A DNA stretch of 64,000 bases. It comes from Rarobacter incanus (lineage in GTDB: Bacteria > Actinomycetota > Actinomycetes > Actinomycetales > Cellulomonadaceae). Both the position numbers and the translations under genes were made by a program. Below the pieces are notes generated by a model that was not told where the DNA came from, searched no databases, and worked only from the letters and a program-made list of their open reading frames with translations. The DNA lies in the NCBI RefSeq assembly GCF_006715765.1, contig NZ_VFNV01000001.1:930001-994000 (forward strand), in the 5' to 3' direction. Positions 56,449 to 64,000 of the stretch are shown one piece after another (the stretch's first letter is position 1; each line of letters starts with the position of its first letter).

Positions 56449-57084
56449 CTATCCGCAGTTCGTATCCAAAGCGATCACGCCGTAGTCCCACCCGCGGCGC
56501 CGGTACGCCACCGACGGACGCGAAGTAGCGGTGTCAACGAAGAGGAAGAAGTCGTGCCCGACTAATTCCATTTCGTCGATCGCTTCCTCGACGGACATGG
56601 GCGATGCCTGATGCAGCTTGTTCCGGATGACCACCGGCGATCCCGAGACATGGAACTCGACGGCCTCTCCGTGCTCATGGGGCACCAAGTCATCGGCGGG
56701 CTCATCGGTCGCCACCGCGGGGACCTCGTCTAGCGGCGGCAGGCTCGCGGCAACCGCGTTGATTCCCTCGCCACGCCGGCGCGTCCTGGTCCGGCGGTCA
56801 TGCGCGCGGCGAAGCCGCTCATTGAGCTTGTCGAGCGCCAAGTCGAGGGCCCCGTAGCGGTCGTCTGCCGCGGCCTCCGCCCGCACCACCGGGCCCTTGG
56901 CCCGCACCGTCAGCTCGACCTTCTCGCACACATCGGCAAGCCGGGGGTTGTTTTCGTGCGTCACTTCCACATCGATTCGCTGCACTCCCGGAGCCAGCTG
57001 GCCGACCTTCGCTAACTTATCTTCAGCGTGTCGGCGGAACCGTTCCGCTATATCCGTGTGACGACCAACGACGACGATCTCCAT
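56449..57084 (-). CDS. hpf: ribosome hibernation promoting factor, long form
   Basis: Long HPF pairs ribosomes into inactive 100S dimers in stationary phase. The 211-residue protein has the N-terminal sigma-54 modulation-like domain (MEIVVVGRHTDIAERFRRHAEDKLAKV, ending DLALDKLNERLRRAHDRR), a variable linker, and the C-terminal dimer domain MSVEEAIDEMELVGHDFFLFVDTATSRPSVAYRRRGWDYGVI. The ATG at 57084 follows cggaggtc closely. Same order as Rv3241c in Mycobacterium, between secA and the phosphoribosyltransferase gene. Confidence 0.95.
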   Translation of the reverse strand: MEIVVVGRHTDIAERFRRHAEDKLAKVGQLAPGVQRIDVEVTHENNPRLADVCEKVELTVRAKGPVVRAEAAADDRYGALDLALDKLNERLRRAHDRRTRTRRRGEGINAVAASLPPLDEVPAVATDEPADDLVPHEHGEAVEFHVSGSPVVIRNKLHQASPMSVEEAIDEMELVGHDFFLFVDTATSRPSVAYRRRGWDYGVIALDTNCG

Positions 57085-57230
57085 TTTGACCTCCGAGCGT
57101 GTGAGGTGCGCAGCGCGCACAGCTTCCAAGAAATCCCGCGGGCCACCAGGCCCCGGGGGTGTAACGTCAACACCTCCTGAATTCCCTGCGTAGGTTCACC
57201 AGCACCGCCACTTTGCGGTGTGATCCAAGA

Positions 57231-58031
57231 CTAGCCGCTCTTGCTGAGCGATGCATACACCGACCCTCCGGGCGCGACTGCGCACGCGAGCACCACCGCG
57301 CCCACTACCCGCACATTCGCGCGCCCCAGCACCAGTTGGCATTCGCGCAGCGTCGCACCGGTGGTCACGATGTCATCGACCAGGATCACGTCGCGGCCCA
57401 CCGGCAGCGCACCCGCGCGCACAGATACCGATCCCGCCTGGTTGCGGGCCCGGCCCGCAGCACCCAAGCCGACCTGATCCGCGCGCCTGTTGTGGGCGCG
57501 CAGCGCCGGGGCGCACCCCATCGCGCCCGCGCTGGCGACGTGGCGCGCCAGCGCGGCCGTCAGATCCGCTCCGCGCCGCCGAATGGTGGCGGGTCGAGAG
57601 GGAACGGGGACGGCCGCCAGCATCCGTCCCCCGCCCACGTGCGCGCGGGCTGCTTTCCCCGCGCGGACCGCAGCCAGCCCCAATAGCGCGTGCAGGTCGT
57701 GACGCCCGCCTTCCTTGGCGGCCAGAATGACCTCACGCGGCTCGTCGCGGTAATGACTCAGCGCCCACACGGGCATTGCGTGGCCGCCATCGGCCAGGTC
57801 CAGGCGTCCCGCGAACTGCTCGCAGCGAAATGGCTTGCGTTCCCACATCGCACGGCACGGGGCGCACAGTTGCGTGTCGTAGAGCCCGCATCCGGCGCAC
57901 CTAACAGGCACCACGACGTGTCCAATCGCGGTGCAGATCGCGCGCCATGACGGACCCGCGCGCCGCTGGTCATCACCCGCAAACGTTCCCATAGCGAATT
58001 TGTACGCGACCAAGGGGCGGGCCTCGTCCAT
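57231..58031 (-). CDS. ComF-family phosphoribosyltransferase-like protein
   Basis: A 266-residue protein of the ComF family. A zinc finger with four cysteines stands near residue 45 (RCAGCGLYDTQLCAPCRAMW). The PRTase core is HYRDEPREVILAAKEGGRHD, VPVPSRPATIRRRGADLTAALARH, RRADQVGLGAAGRARN, and the PRPP loop DVILVDDIVTTGATLRECQLVL. ComF is linked to DNA uptake elsewhere, but in most actinobacteria its role is unknown. The start is uncertain: ATG 58031 is used; an ATG at 57992 is possible. Lies between lpqB and hpf, as Rv3242c does in Mycobacterium. Confidence 0.88.
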   Translation of the reverse strand: MDEARPLVAYKFAMGTFAGDDQRRAGPSWRAICTAIGHVVVPVRCAGCGLYDTQLCAPCRAMWERKPFRCEQFAGRLDLADGGHAMPVWALSHYRDEPREVILAAKEGGRHDLHALLGLAAVRAGKAARAHVGGGRMLAAVPVPSRPATIRRRGADLTAALARHVASAGAMGCAPALRAHNRRADQVGLGAAGRARNQAGSVSVRAGALPVGRDVILVDDIVTTGATLRECQLVLGRANVRVVGAVVLACAVAPGGSVYASLSKSG

Positions 58032-58060
58032 CCTTGTCCGCTGTGGAAAACAAGACGGTA

Positions 58061-59812
58061 CTACCCCGGGTACGCGACCGCGGCGATCCCCGTTGCGGCC
58101 TGCCTCCAGCTCGCACCCGTGGCACTGCGCGACATCAAGACGCCGTCGGTGCGCAGCACGTACAGCGAACGGATGTCCCAGTCGCCCGCCAGGGCCTTGG
58201 CCTGCCCGACCGCGGGTTGCGCCTGGTTCGCGTCACCAAGCGGAGCCTCGAACACGGTCGCATCCGACGACGCGGCCCCATCGGACAGCACCGCCACGGT
58301 CGCTTCCCCAATCCAGGTGACGTCCTCGGCCCCCGCAATCCCGCCGCCCGCAACGATTCCCTGCACCAGCTGGCTGGGTGCGCCGCCGTCATCGCGCACG
58401 ACGGCAGCGATATCCACTCGGGACGCCTCAGCTGAGTCCTGCGCCGAACGCGACACGATCGCGACCCGCGCGCCGTCGCGCGAGACTCGCACCGCCAACA
58501 CCGAGCGTCCCTCCAGCCAGCGCGCGGCGGGCCGCACGGTCCCTGCCTGCGATATGGCAACTATCTTGCCGTTGGCGGCGGTCCACACCCACCCGTGCCG
58601 GTCGATGCTGGGATTAGAGACCGTCTTCGCCTTCAGCAACGGCGTTGCCCCCGCGGCGACCCCCGCCGCGCGGATCTGGTACAGCGCCCCCGCGCCGACG
58701 CGCACTATTGCGGTTCTGCCTCGCTGCACCCCGTCGGCGGCCTCTACCGCGAGGCCCGTCACTTTGCCGACGGTGATCGCCCCGAACGCATCGTCGGCAT
58801 GGAAACCACCATCGCGGATCGACCCCAGGCGTCCGTCCTTGACGAGGCTCACGGAAACCCCGGCGGTCGGATCCCGCATCAGCGTCGCGGGGCTCACCGT
58901 CAGGTCGGTGGCGCCCGACATGATCCGCACGGACCTTACCTGCGGAACCTGGTAGAGCGTCTCCGCGAATTGGGCCATCATTTCCGCGCGCGCCGTGGCG
59001 TCCAAGGCAAGAATCGTCTGGTCAAGGTCGATCGCGACCTGCCCGTCGGCGTCGATTTGCACCGAGCCAGCGACGTTCAGCGCCGTCTTTGGCGGAATGG
59101 CCGTCGCCACGGCGTCCTGCAGCCACTGCGCAGGTCCTGCCAGCAGGCCTTCCGCAACGTATCCCGCCAGGTTCTTTACCGGGTACCAGCGGACATCGGG
59201 GACGAGGTAGGTGCGGTCCGGCGACAGGAACTGCAGCGCGACCCGGCGATGCGTGGACGTGAAGTTCGGCATCGAAATGAGGGTGCCCTCCGGGGATGTC
59301 GAAATCCGCCACTGCCCATCCTCGCGGACCATCCTCATCGAAACCACCTGTTCGGCGTCGGCGGATTCCTCTGCGAACTGCCCCGTGGAATCCACCCGCG
59401 CGGCGAGGGCGATTGGCCCGCTCACGTCGACGTACTCCGCCGCGGCCCCGCTCGCTGTGGTATCCGCCGGCGTGCCATCGGGACCGAGCGCGGAAAACGC
59501 CGGCTCGCCCGTGTACACAATCGTTTCCGTTCCCGGATCCCACGATTGCGCGCGGGCGCTCGTCAGGAACTCCTTGGCGACGCGGTAGTCGTCGTAGACG
59601 CCCACGGCCTGCGCCCGGATGAATCCGCGCGCGATGTCGAGCGGGGACGCGTCCTGCGTCGGCCCGTCGGCCTCGATGTACACGGTTTCGTTACCGGTGG
59701 CCGGCAGCGAGGCGGACATGACCGACCCCGATGTGGGGATGGAGGCACACCCCGCGAGCGCCAATGCCGCTAGGACCGCCAGCAACCCGCAGAGCGTTCT
59801 GCGCGCCATCAT
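58061..59812 (-). CDS. lpqB: lipoprotein LpqB
   Basis: LpqB sits on the outer face of the membrane and modulates the MtrAB two-component system. The 583-residue protein has a lipobox LALAGC at about residues 17-22. A GerMN domain lies around 50-300 (TVYIEADGPTQDASPLDIARGF, FLSPDRTYLVPDVRWYPV), and a C-terminal beta-propeller-like domain follows (LEGRSVLAVRVSRDGARVAIV and similar). AGGAGG lies seven bases before the ATG at 59812. Its ATG overlaps the mtrB stop (ATGA), so it is translated with mtrB. The mtrA-mtrB-lpqB order is a hallmark of actinobacteria. Confidence 0.96.
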   Translation of the reverse strand: MMARRTLCGLLAVLAALALAGCASIPTSGSVMSASLPATGNETVYIEADGPTQDASPLDIARGFIRAQAVGVYDDYRVAKEFLTSARAQSWDPGTETIVYTGEPAFSALGPDGTPADTTASGAAAEYVDVSGPIALAARVDSTGQFAEESADAEQVVSMRMVREDGQWRISTSPEGTLISMPNFTSTHRRVALQFLSPDRTYLVPDVRWYPVKNLAGYVAEGLLAGPAQWLQDAVATAIPPKTALNVAGSVQIDADGQVAIDLDQTILALDATARAEMMAQFAETLYQVPQVRSVRIMSGATDLTVSPATLMRDPTAGVSVSLVKDGRLGSIRDGGFHADDAFGAITVGKVTGLAVEAADGVQRGRTAIVRVGAGALYQIRAAGVAAGATPLLKAKTVSNPSIDRHGWVWTAANGKIVAISQAGTVRPAARWLEGRSVLAVRVSRDGARVAIVSRSAQDSAEASRVDIAAVVRDDGGAPSQLVQGIVAGGGIAGAEDVTWIGEATVAVLSDGAASSDATVFEAPLGDANQAQPAVGQAKALAGDWDIRSLYVLRTDGVLMSRSATGASWRQAATGIAAVAYPG

Positions 59813-61551
59813 GCTTGTTCCTCCTGATCATCATCATCAGTGACGAGGGCCGCCGGCGCGGCTGCGTCGCCCGCAGCCGCGCCGTCGAAAACGGTCAGCG
59901 CCGTGCCAGGCAGGTAACCGCGCGCGTCGGCCTCGTCCCTGTCATGAGTCAATATCAGGGCGCGGCGCACGTTGCGCGAATGAGCGCTGCGCGGCAGTGT
60001 CAGCAAGAACGTCGCGCCCCGGCCAGGTTCTCCATCCACTTCCAAGGTACCCCCGTGCAGCAGTGTGTCCTCCAACGAGATCGATAGCCCCAATCCGGTT
60101 CCGCCAGTGGTGCGGGCGCGGGCCGGATCGGCCCGCCAGAACCGATCGAACACGCGCGGAAGATCGTCCGGCGATAGCCCGATACCGTGGTCTCGCACCC
60201 GGATGGAGACCGAATCGGGGGTGGCGCCTATGGCGACCTCGACCGATCCGGACAACGCGTGTTCGATGGCATTGGCCAACAGGTTGCGCACGATTCGCTC
60301 GAAACGGACGGTGTCCACCTCGCATACGACCCGGTCCACGGGAACGCGCAGGGTGACCCGCACGCCCATGCCGCGGGCCAACGGCATCATCTGCGAAATG
60401 ACCGTGGTGATAGTTGCACCGATGTCGCGCGGCTCGGAATCGAGCTTCGCAGCGCCCGCATCGAAGCGGCTAATCTCAAGCAGGTCCGTCAGCAGCAGTT
60501 CGAAGCGATCGATCTGCTCCTTGAGCAGTTCGACTGATCGCCTCGCGGGCGCCGGAAAGTCGGTGCGGGAGTCGTGGAGTATGTCCGCCGCCATGCGGAT
60601 CGTGGTCAGGGGCGTGCGAAGCTCGTGCGAGACGTCGGAGACGAAGCGGCGTTGCAGGTTCGACAGGTTTGCCAGCCGCTCAATTTGCTCTTGCAGGCTC
60701 GCGGCCATGGCGTTGAACGATTCTTCGAGCGCGGCGACCTCATCGGAGCCGTCCACCGGGATCCGTTCGTCGAGGTGTCCATCCGCGATCCTCTTGGCCG
60801 CGGTTGAGACGGTCACGATCGGACGCACCATCTGCCTCGCCACAAGCCACATGATCAGCACCAAGACAGCCGCGAGCGAGGCCAACGACGCCCACACCAC
60901 CCGCTGGATGAATGTGAGTGTCCGCTGTTCTGGCTCCAGGGAATACACCAGATAGAGTTCGAACGAGCCTGCCAGCGGCACCTCGACCGACGATCCCACC
61001 ACGACTCCCGGTTCGGCCCGGCCCGTGGCCGGAAGCGCCACCGACTGCCAGTGGGCTTCTTCGCGGTCGTTGGCGACGCTCGCCCGCAGTTCCGGGGTGA
61101 TAACGGAACCGAGGTCGGGGCTCGATGAGACATCGTTGATGGTGGAGCCCGCGGCGGTGGCCGCCGGAGTCCGCCACAAGAAGACCTGCCGACCGTCGGC
61201 GGCAGACGATTGCAAGGTGCCGACCGTATCGGTGAGCAGTTGCTGGACCTGGGTACTGTTTGCCGCGGCCGAGGAGTTGAGCAGCACCTGGGTGTTGGCG
61301 ATGCTTCGCGTGGCCTCCGTCAGGATTACTTGGCGCCGCTGGGAGACGATTCCGTCGCGAATCGTTGAGGCCATCAGCGCAGAAAGCACGGCGAGGGACA
61401 AGATGGTCATGACAACGACCGACGCGACGACCTTGGTTTGCAGGGACGAGCGCCACCTCTCCCCCAAGGCCGCGGCGATCCGCACGGCCATGCGCGACGC
61501 CCAGCTGTCGGGGTGATCGGTGCGCGCTACCACGTTATCGCCACGGGGCAC
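59809..61551 (-). CDS. mtrB: sensor histidine kinase MtrB
   Basis: Membrane kinase that phosphorylates MtrA and controls cell-wall and division genes. The 580-residue protein has a first membrane segment (VVASVVVMTILSLAVLSALMAS), an outer domain, a second segment (ASLAALVLIMWLVA region), then a HAMP domain (RQMVRPIVTVSTAAKRIADG). The kinase core has the phospho-His box FVSDVSHELRTPLTTIRM, the N box ERIVRNLLANAIEHAL, and the G boxes VRDHGIGLSPDDLPRVFDRFWR and TGGTGLGLSIS. Start GTG 61551. Twelve bases separate it from the mtrA stop; it overlaps lpqB by four bases. Confidence 0.96.
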   Translation of the reverse strand: MPRGDNVVARTDHPDSWASRMAVRIAAALGERWRSSLQTKVVASVVVMTILSLAVLSALMASTIRDGIVSQRRQVILTEATRSIANTQVLLNSSAAANSTQVQQLLTDTVGTLQSSAADGRQVFLWRTPAATAAGSTINDVSSSPDLGSVITPELRASVANDREEAHWQSVALPATGRAEPGVVVGSSVEVPLAGSFELYLVYSLEPEQRTLTFIQRVVWASLASLAAVLVLIMWLVARQMVRPIVTVSTAAKRIADGHLDERIPVDGSDEVAALEESFNAMAASLQEQIERLANLSNLQRRFVSDVSHELRTPLTTIRMAADILHDSRTDFPAPARRSVELLKEQIDRFELLLTDLLEISRFDAGAAKLDSEPRDIGATITTVISQMMPLARGMGVRVTLRVPVDRVVCEVDTVRFERIVRNLLANAIEHALSGSVEVAIGATPDSVSIRVRDHGIGLSPDDLPRVFDRFWRADPARARTTGGTGLGLSISLEDTLLHGGTLEVDGEPGRGATFLLTLPRSAHSRNVRRALILTHDRDEADARGYLPGTALTVFDGAAAGDAAAPAALVTDDDDQEEQA

Positions 61552-61563
61552 TAGGCCGGCGGA

Positions 61564-62259
61564 TCACCTGTGCGCCTCATCGGGGCTGGCGCCCGCCCTG
61601 TAACCGACGCCGCGAACGGTGAGCACGACCTGCGGGTTTTCGGGATCCAACTCCACCTTGGCCCGCAGGCGTTGCACGTGCACGTTGACCAGGCGAGTGT
61701 CGGCCGCGTGGCGGTACCCCCACACCTGTTCGAGCAGCTGTTCGCGGGTGAAGACCTGCCACGGCCGCCGCGCCAAGGCGACCAACAGGTCGAATTCCAA
61801 CGGGGTCAGCGTCAGCGGCTCTTCGCCGCGCACGACGCTGTGCCCCGTGACGTCGATGGTCAGGTCAGCGACCTGCAGGATTTGGGTTGCGCTGTCCTCG
61901 CGGCGCCGCAGGCGCGTGCGAATGCGAGCGATTAGTTCCTTGGGTTTGAAGGGCTTGACGACGTAGTCATCGGCTCCCGCTTCCAACCCCGCCACGACAT
62001 CGACGGTGTCCGACTTCGCGGTCAGCATGATGATAGGCACATCACTGAGCGCACGGATCCGGTGGCATACCGCGACCCCGTCCAGCCCTGGAAGCATGAC
62101 GTCGAGAAGGATAAGGTCCGGGTGATCGTGTTCGGCGGCCTTGACCGCCGTCTCGCCGTCCCCCACCAGCAGTGGCTCGTAGCCCTCTGACCGCAGGACG
62201 ATTCCGATCATCTCGGCCAGAGCCGCGTCATCGTCTACTACCAGAATGCGTGAAGTCAT
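61564..62259 (-). CDS. mtrA: response regulator MtrA (OmpR family)
   Basis: MtrA is an essential actinobacterial response regulator. The 231-residue protein has the receiver domain (SRILVVDDDAALAEMI, phospho-Asp in DLILLDVMLPGLDG, Thr in IIMLTAKSD, Lys in YVVKPFKPKEL) and the winged-helix domain (LTLTPLEFDLLVALARRPWQ, then VFTREQLLEQVWG and LVNVHVQRLRAKVE). The ATG at 62259 starts the family sequence; the open frame upstream is antisense to the YGQ repeats of the next gene. First gene of mtrA-mtrB-lpqB and divergent from the membrane-protein gene at 62373. Confidence 0.97.
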   Translation of the reverse strand: MTSRILVVDDDAALAEMIGIVLRSEGYEPLLVGDGETAVKAAEHDHPDLILLDVMLPGLDGVAVCHRIRALSDVPIIMLTAKSDTVDVVAGLEAGADDYVVKPFKPKELIARIRTRLRRREDSATQILQVADLTIDVTGHSVVRGEEPLTLTPLEFDLLVALARRPWQVFTREQLLEQVWGYRHAADTRLVNVHVQRLRAKVELDPENPQVVLTVRGVGYRAGASPDEAHR

Positions 62260-62372
62260 AGGCTTTAGTTTGCCACCTATGCCTGGAATCGTCGGCTGGG
62301 GCTCCGTGCGGCGCGCAGGAGCGTGTGGGAGCATATGCAGTGGTAACGATCGACACATTGGGGGTACGACAC

Positions 62373-63545
62373 ATGACCGAGCCCGGACCAGGCAGTTCAG
62401 AGCCGCCGCTTGGGGCTCCGCAGGAAGGCCAGCCCCAGTACGGCCAACCCCAATACGGGCAGTACGGCCAACCACAATACGGGCAGTACGGCCAAACCCA
62501 ATACGGGCAGTACGGCCAACCCCAATACGGGCAGTACGGCCAACCCCAATACGGGCAGTACGACCCAACGCAACTGCCGACTCCGGGCCCGGCACAACCC
62601 GGCGCCGCGCGGCTCGGGGCGAAGCCCGGAATCATTCCGCTGCGACCGCTTTCCCTCGGGGAGGTCCTGGACGGCGCCTTCAACGCGGTACGCCGAAACT
62701 TCGCGACGACCATGGGGCTGACGCTCATCATCGTTGCGATTTGTGTCGCAGTGACGACTACAATCGGCACCCTCGCCATGCCCGCGATTTCCGCTCGGCT
62801 CGGCACCTGGACGTCCATGCTCGACGAGGGAGAAACCAGCATTGGCTCCCTCGGGTACCTAGACCAGCAGGGAATTAGCATGTTCTCGTCGGTCGGTGCC
62901 GCCCTCGCCGGGATCCCCATCACGGGGACGCTGGTTTACGCGATCGGGCAACTCGTTCTTGGACGAAAGATCACTGCGGGCCAGGTGTGGAGCCAGGTGC
63001 GGCCGCGACTGTGGGCGCTCGTAGGCCTGACCGCCATCACCAGCGCAATCATCCTGGTCATCGTCGCCGGACCGATCGCGATCATGGTCCCGATGCTCTC
63101 TAATGCGTCGGCGGGGTGGCTACTGGTGTGGGTTCCGCTGTACTTCGTCGCGCTCGTCGCGGCGGCCGTGGTGAGCGTGCTGCTCAGTTTTGCTCCCGCG
63201 GTGTTGATACTCGAGGAGGCCGGGGTGGTGGCCTCGGTGAAGCGCAGTTGGAACCTGGTCAAGACCCGGTTTTGGCCGATATTCGGCACGGAGGCGCTGG
63301 TCTATGTGATCGTGTCGTTCCTGTCGCAGATCATCGCGGTTCCGCTGGTGCTCGTCGCAACGATCGTCGGTACGCAAACTGGCAGCGCGCCAGCGTGGAT
63401 CGTCTTGATGACAGTGGCCACGCTGCTGGCTTCCGCCATATCCGCGGTCTTTACGGCGTGCGTGAATTCGATTCTGTATGTCGATGTGCGCATGCGCAAA
63501 GAGGGCCTAGACGTCGAACTCGCGGATCAGGCGGGGCGCCCGTGA
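62373..63545 (+). CDS. membrane protein with Gln/Tyr/Gly-rich N-terminus
   Basis: A 390-residue protein of a type often annotated as glycerophosphoryl diester phosphodiesterase membrane domain protein. The first 75 residues are a Pro/Gln/Tyr/Gly-rich segment with an eight-residue PQYGQYGQ repeat, probably cytosolic. The conserved part begins IIPLRPLSLGEVLDGAFNAVRRN, followed by about six membrane segments (ILVIVAGPIAIMVPML and VVSVLLSFAPAVLILEE). It ends in a short tail. No phosphodiesterase catalytic residues are present. The stop overlaps the GTG of the DUF4129 gene (GTGA). The two genes are likely one membrane-linked operon divergent from mtrA. Confidence 0.82.
   Translation: MTEPGPGSSEPPLGAPQEGQPQYGQPQYGQYGQPQYGQYGQTQYGQYGQPQYGQYGQPQYGQYDPTQLPTPGPAQPGAARLGAKPGIIPLRPLSLGEVLDGAFNAVRRNFATTMGLTLIIVAICVAVTTTIGTLAMPAISARLGTWTSMLDEGETSIGSLGYLDQQGISMFSSVGAALAGIPITGTLVYAIGQLVLGRKITAGQVWSQVRPRLWALVGLTAITSAIILVIVAGPIAIMVPMLSNASAGWLLVWVPLYFVALVAAAVVSVLLSFAPAVLILEEAGVVASVKRSWNLVKTRFWPIFGTEALVYVIVSFLSQIIAVPLVLVATIVGTQTGSAPAWIVLMTVATLLASAISAVFTACVNSILYVDVRMRKEGLDVELADQAGRP
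62433..62571 (+). repeat. 24-bp tandem repeat, about five copies, coding for PQYGQYGQ
   Basis: The unit cagtacggccaaccccaatacggg recurs every 24 bases with GGG at 62457, 62481, 62505, 62529 and 62553. Most copies are identical or differ at one base. It is in frame, so the count of eight-residue units can change without breaking the protein. Confidence 0.9.
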
Positions 63546-64000
63546 AGTTCGCGGTTCCCGTCACACCGGATGCTGCGACGGCACAAAAATGGGCGCGCGA
63601 CGAATTGAGCCAGCCCATCTACAACGAGCACGAGGACCCACTGACGTGGCTCATGCGTAAGCTCTCAGAGTTTTTCTCCGAGCTGGTCAGCCGCGCCGGT
63701 GGCGGAACGTTGGGGCTGTGGCTCGTCGCCGGGGTAATTATTGCCGTCGTCTTGGCCGTCATCGTGATCGCTGGACCGCTGCGCACCATACGGCGCAAGA
63801 CGCAAAGCGCCGCATCGCTGGACGACCGCACTGTGAGCGCGCGGGACCTGCGCGACGGGGCGCGCGCCGCGCTGCGCGAAGAAGACTGGAACCAAGCCAT
63901 CATTCTCGGCTACCGAGCAATGGTTCAAGATGGGGTCGAACGAACGATCATTGTCGCGCCGACGGGCATGACCGCCCACGAGGCGGCCGAGCAGCTTTGC
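63542..64000 (+). CDS. DUF4129 membrane protein, cut by the window end
   Basis: The frame is open to the last base; 153 residues are visible. It begins with a GTG overlapping the stop codon of the previous gene. An N-terminal part KFAVPVTPDAATAQKWARDEL leads to one membrane segment (LWLVAGVIIAVVLAVIVIAGPL). The DUF4129 block follows: RDLRDGARAALREEDWNQAIILGYRAMVQDGVERTIIVAPTGMTAHEAAEQL. DUF4129 proteins are often encoded with MoxR and DUF58 proteins and may be transglutaminase-like partners. The 3' end lies outside the window. Confidence 0.88.
   Translation, partial: MKFAVPVTPDAATAQKWARDELSQPIYNEHEDPLTWLMRKLSEFFSELVSRAGGGTLGLWLVAGVIIAVVLAVIVIAGPLRTIRRKTQSAASLDDRTVSARDLRDGARAALREEDWNQAIILGYRAMVQDGVERTIIVAPTGMTAHEAAEQLC

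Noticed and set aside
62262-62595. N-terminal extension of mtrA into the region of the YGQ repeats
   Set aside because: It is antisense to the 24-bp repeat of the neighbouring gene, and MtrA begins at the ATG at 62259.

Overview
The window is high-GC DNA from an actinobacterium. The evidence is an actinobacterial initiator tRNA, WhiB7, mycoredoxin, the AdnAB helicase-nuclease, MtrAB-LpqB, UPF0182, an Rv3235-like protein, and many GTG starts preceded by TAGGCT/TAGACT-type -10 boxes. From about 20 kb to 62 kb the gene content, and much of the order, follows the Mycobacterium tuberculosis Rv3193c-Rv3246c segment (recalled knowledge, not searched). The protein styles and the Lys-rich secreted repeats point to Actinomycetales or Micrococcales rather than Mycobacterium. 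No species can be named. I see no prophage, insertion sequence, rRNA or CRISPR array.

Layout. 0-15 kb: an unrecognised protein, YchF, RmuC, an ABC exporter pair next to IspH, exonuclease VII (xseA, xseB), a sugar kinase, a beta carbonic anhydrase, fumarase, then a head-to-head pair of broken genes (a Fes-type esterase and a Lys-rich secreted protein), and a PIN-PhoH protein. 15-20 kb: a TetR regulator with an MMPL exporter, a Tat-exported polysaccharide deacetylase, and a repeat field with REP-like palindromes and a 93-bp tandem repeat. 20-28 kb: initiator tRNA, UPF0182, a PDZ-Lon-like protease, an epimerase-like protein, a DUF2342 protein and a YgjP-type metallopeptidase. 28-41 kb: WhiB7 with an attenuator-like leader, UvrD2, mycoredoxin, NudC, a kinase-fold protein lacking its catalytic motif, AdnB, AdnA and a DoxX-like protein. 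41-44 kb: aroA-rsgA-hisN. 44-52 kb: two large secreted proteins, a GH92 alpha-mannosidase and a companion without a recognised catalytic domain. 52-64 kb: a DUF6912-like protein, an Rv3235-family protein, secA, hpf, a ComF-like phosphoribosyltransferase, lpqB, mtrB, mtrA, then a membrane protein and a DUF4129 protein cut by the window end.

The most interesting part is 44.4-52.2 kb. The two secreted proteins share a domain, Ig-like repeats and a Lys-rich terminal repeat. Their promoters carry nearly the same palindrome at nearly the same distance from the -10 box, so they look like a co-regulated glycan-foraging pair under an unseen LacI-like regulator. The same Lys-rich terminal module sits in the broken gene near 13 kb, which suggests a recurring wall-retention module. 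Other points worth a check are the whiB7 leader, the operator-like palindrome in front of the TetR gene, the double truncation at about 12.74 kb, and three convergent gene pairs whose stop codons interlock.
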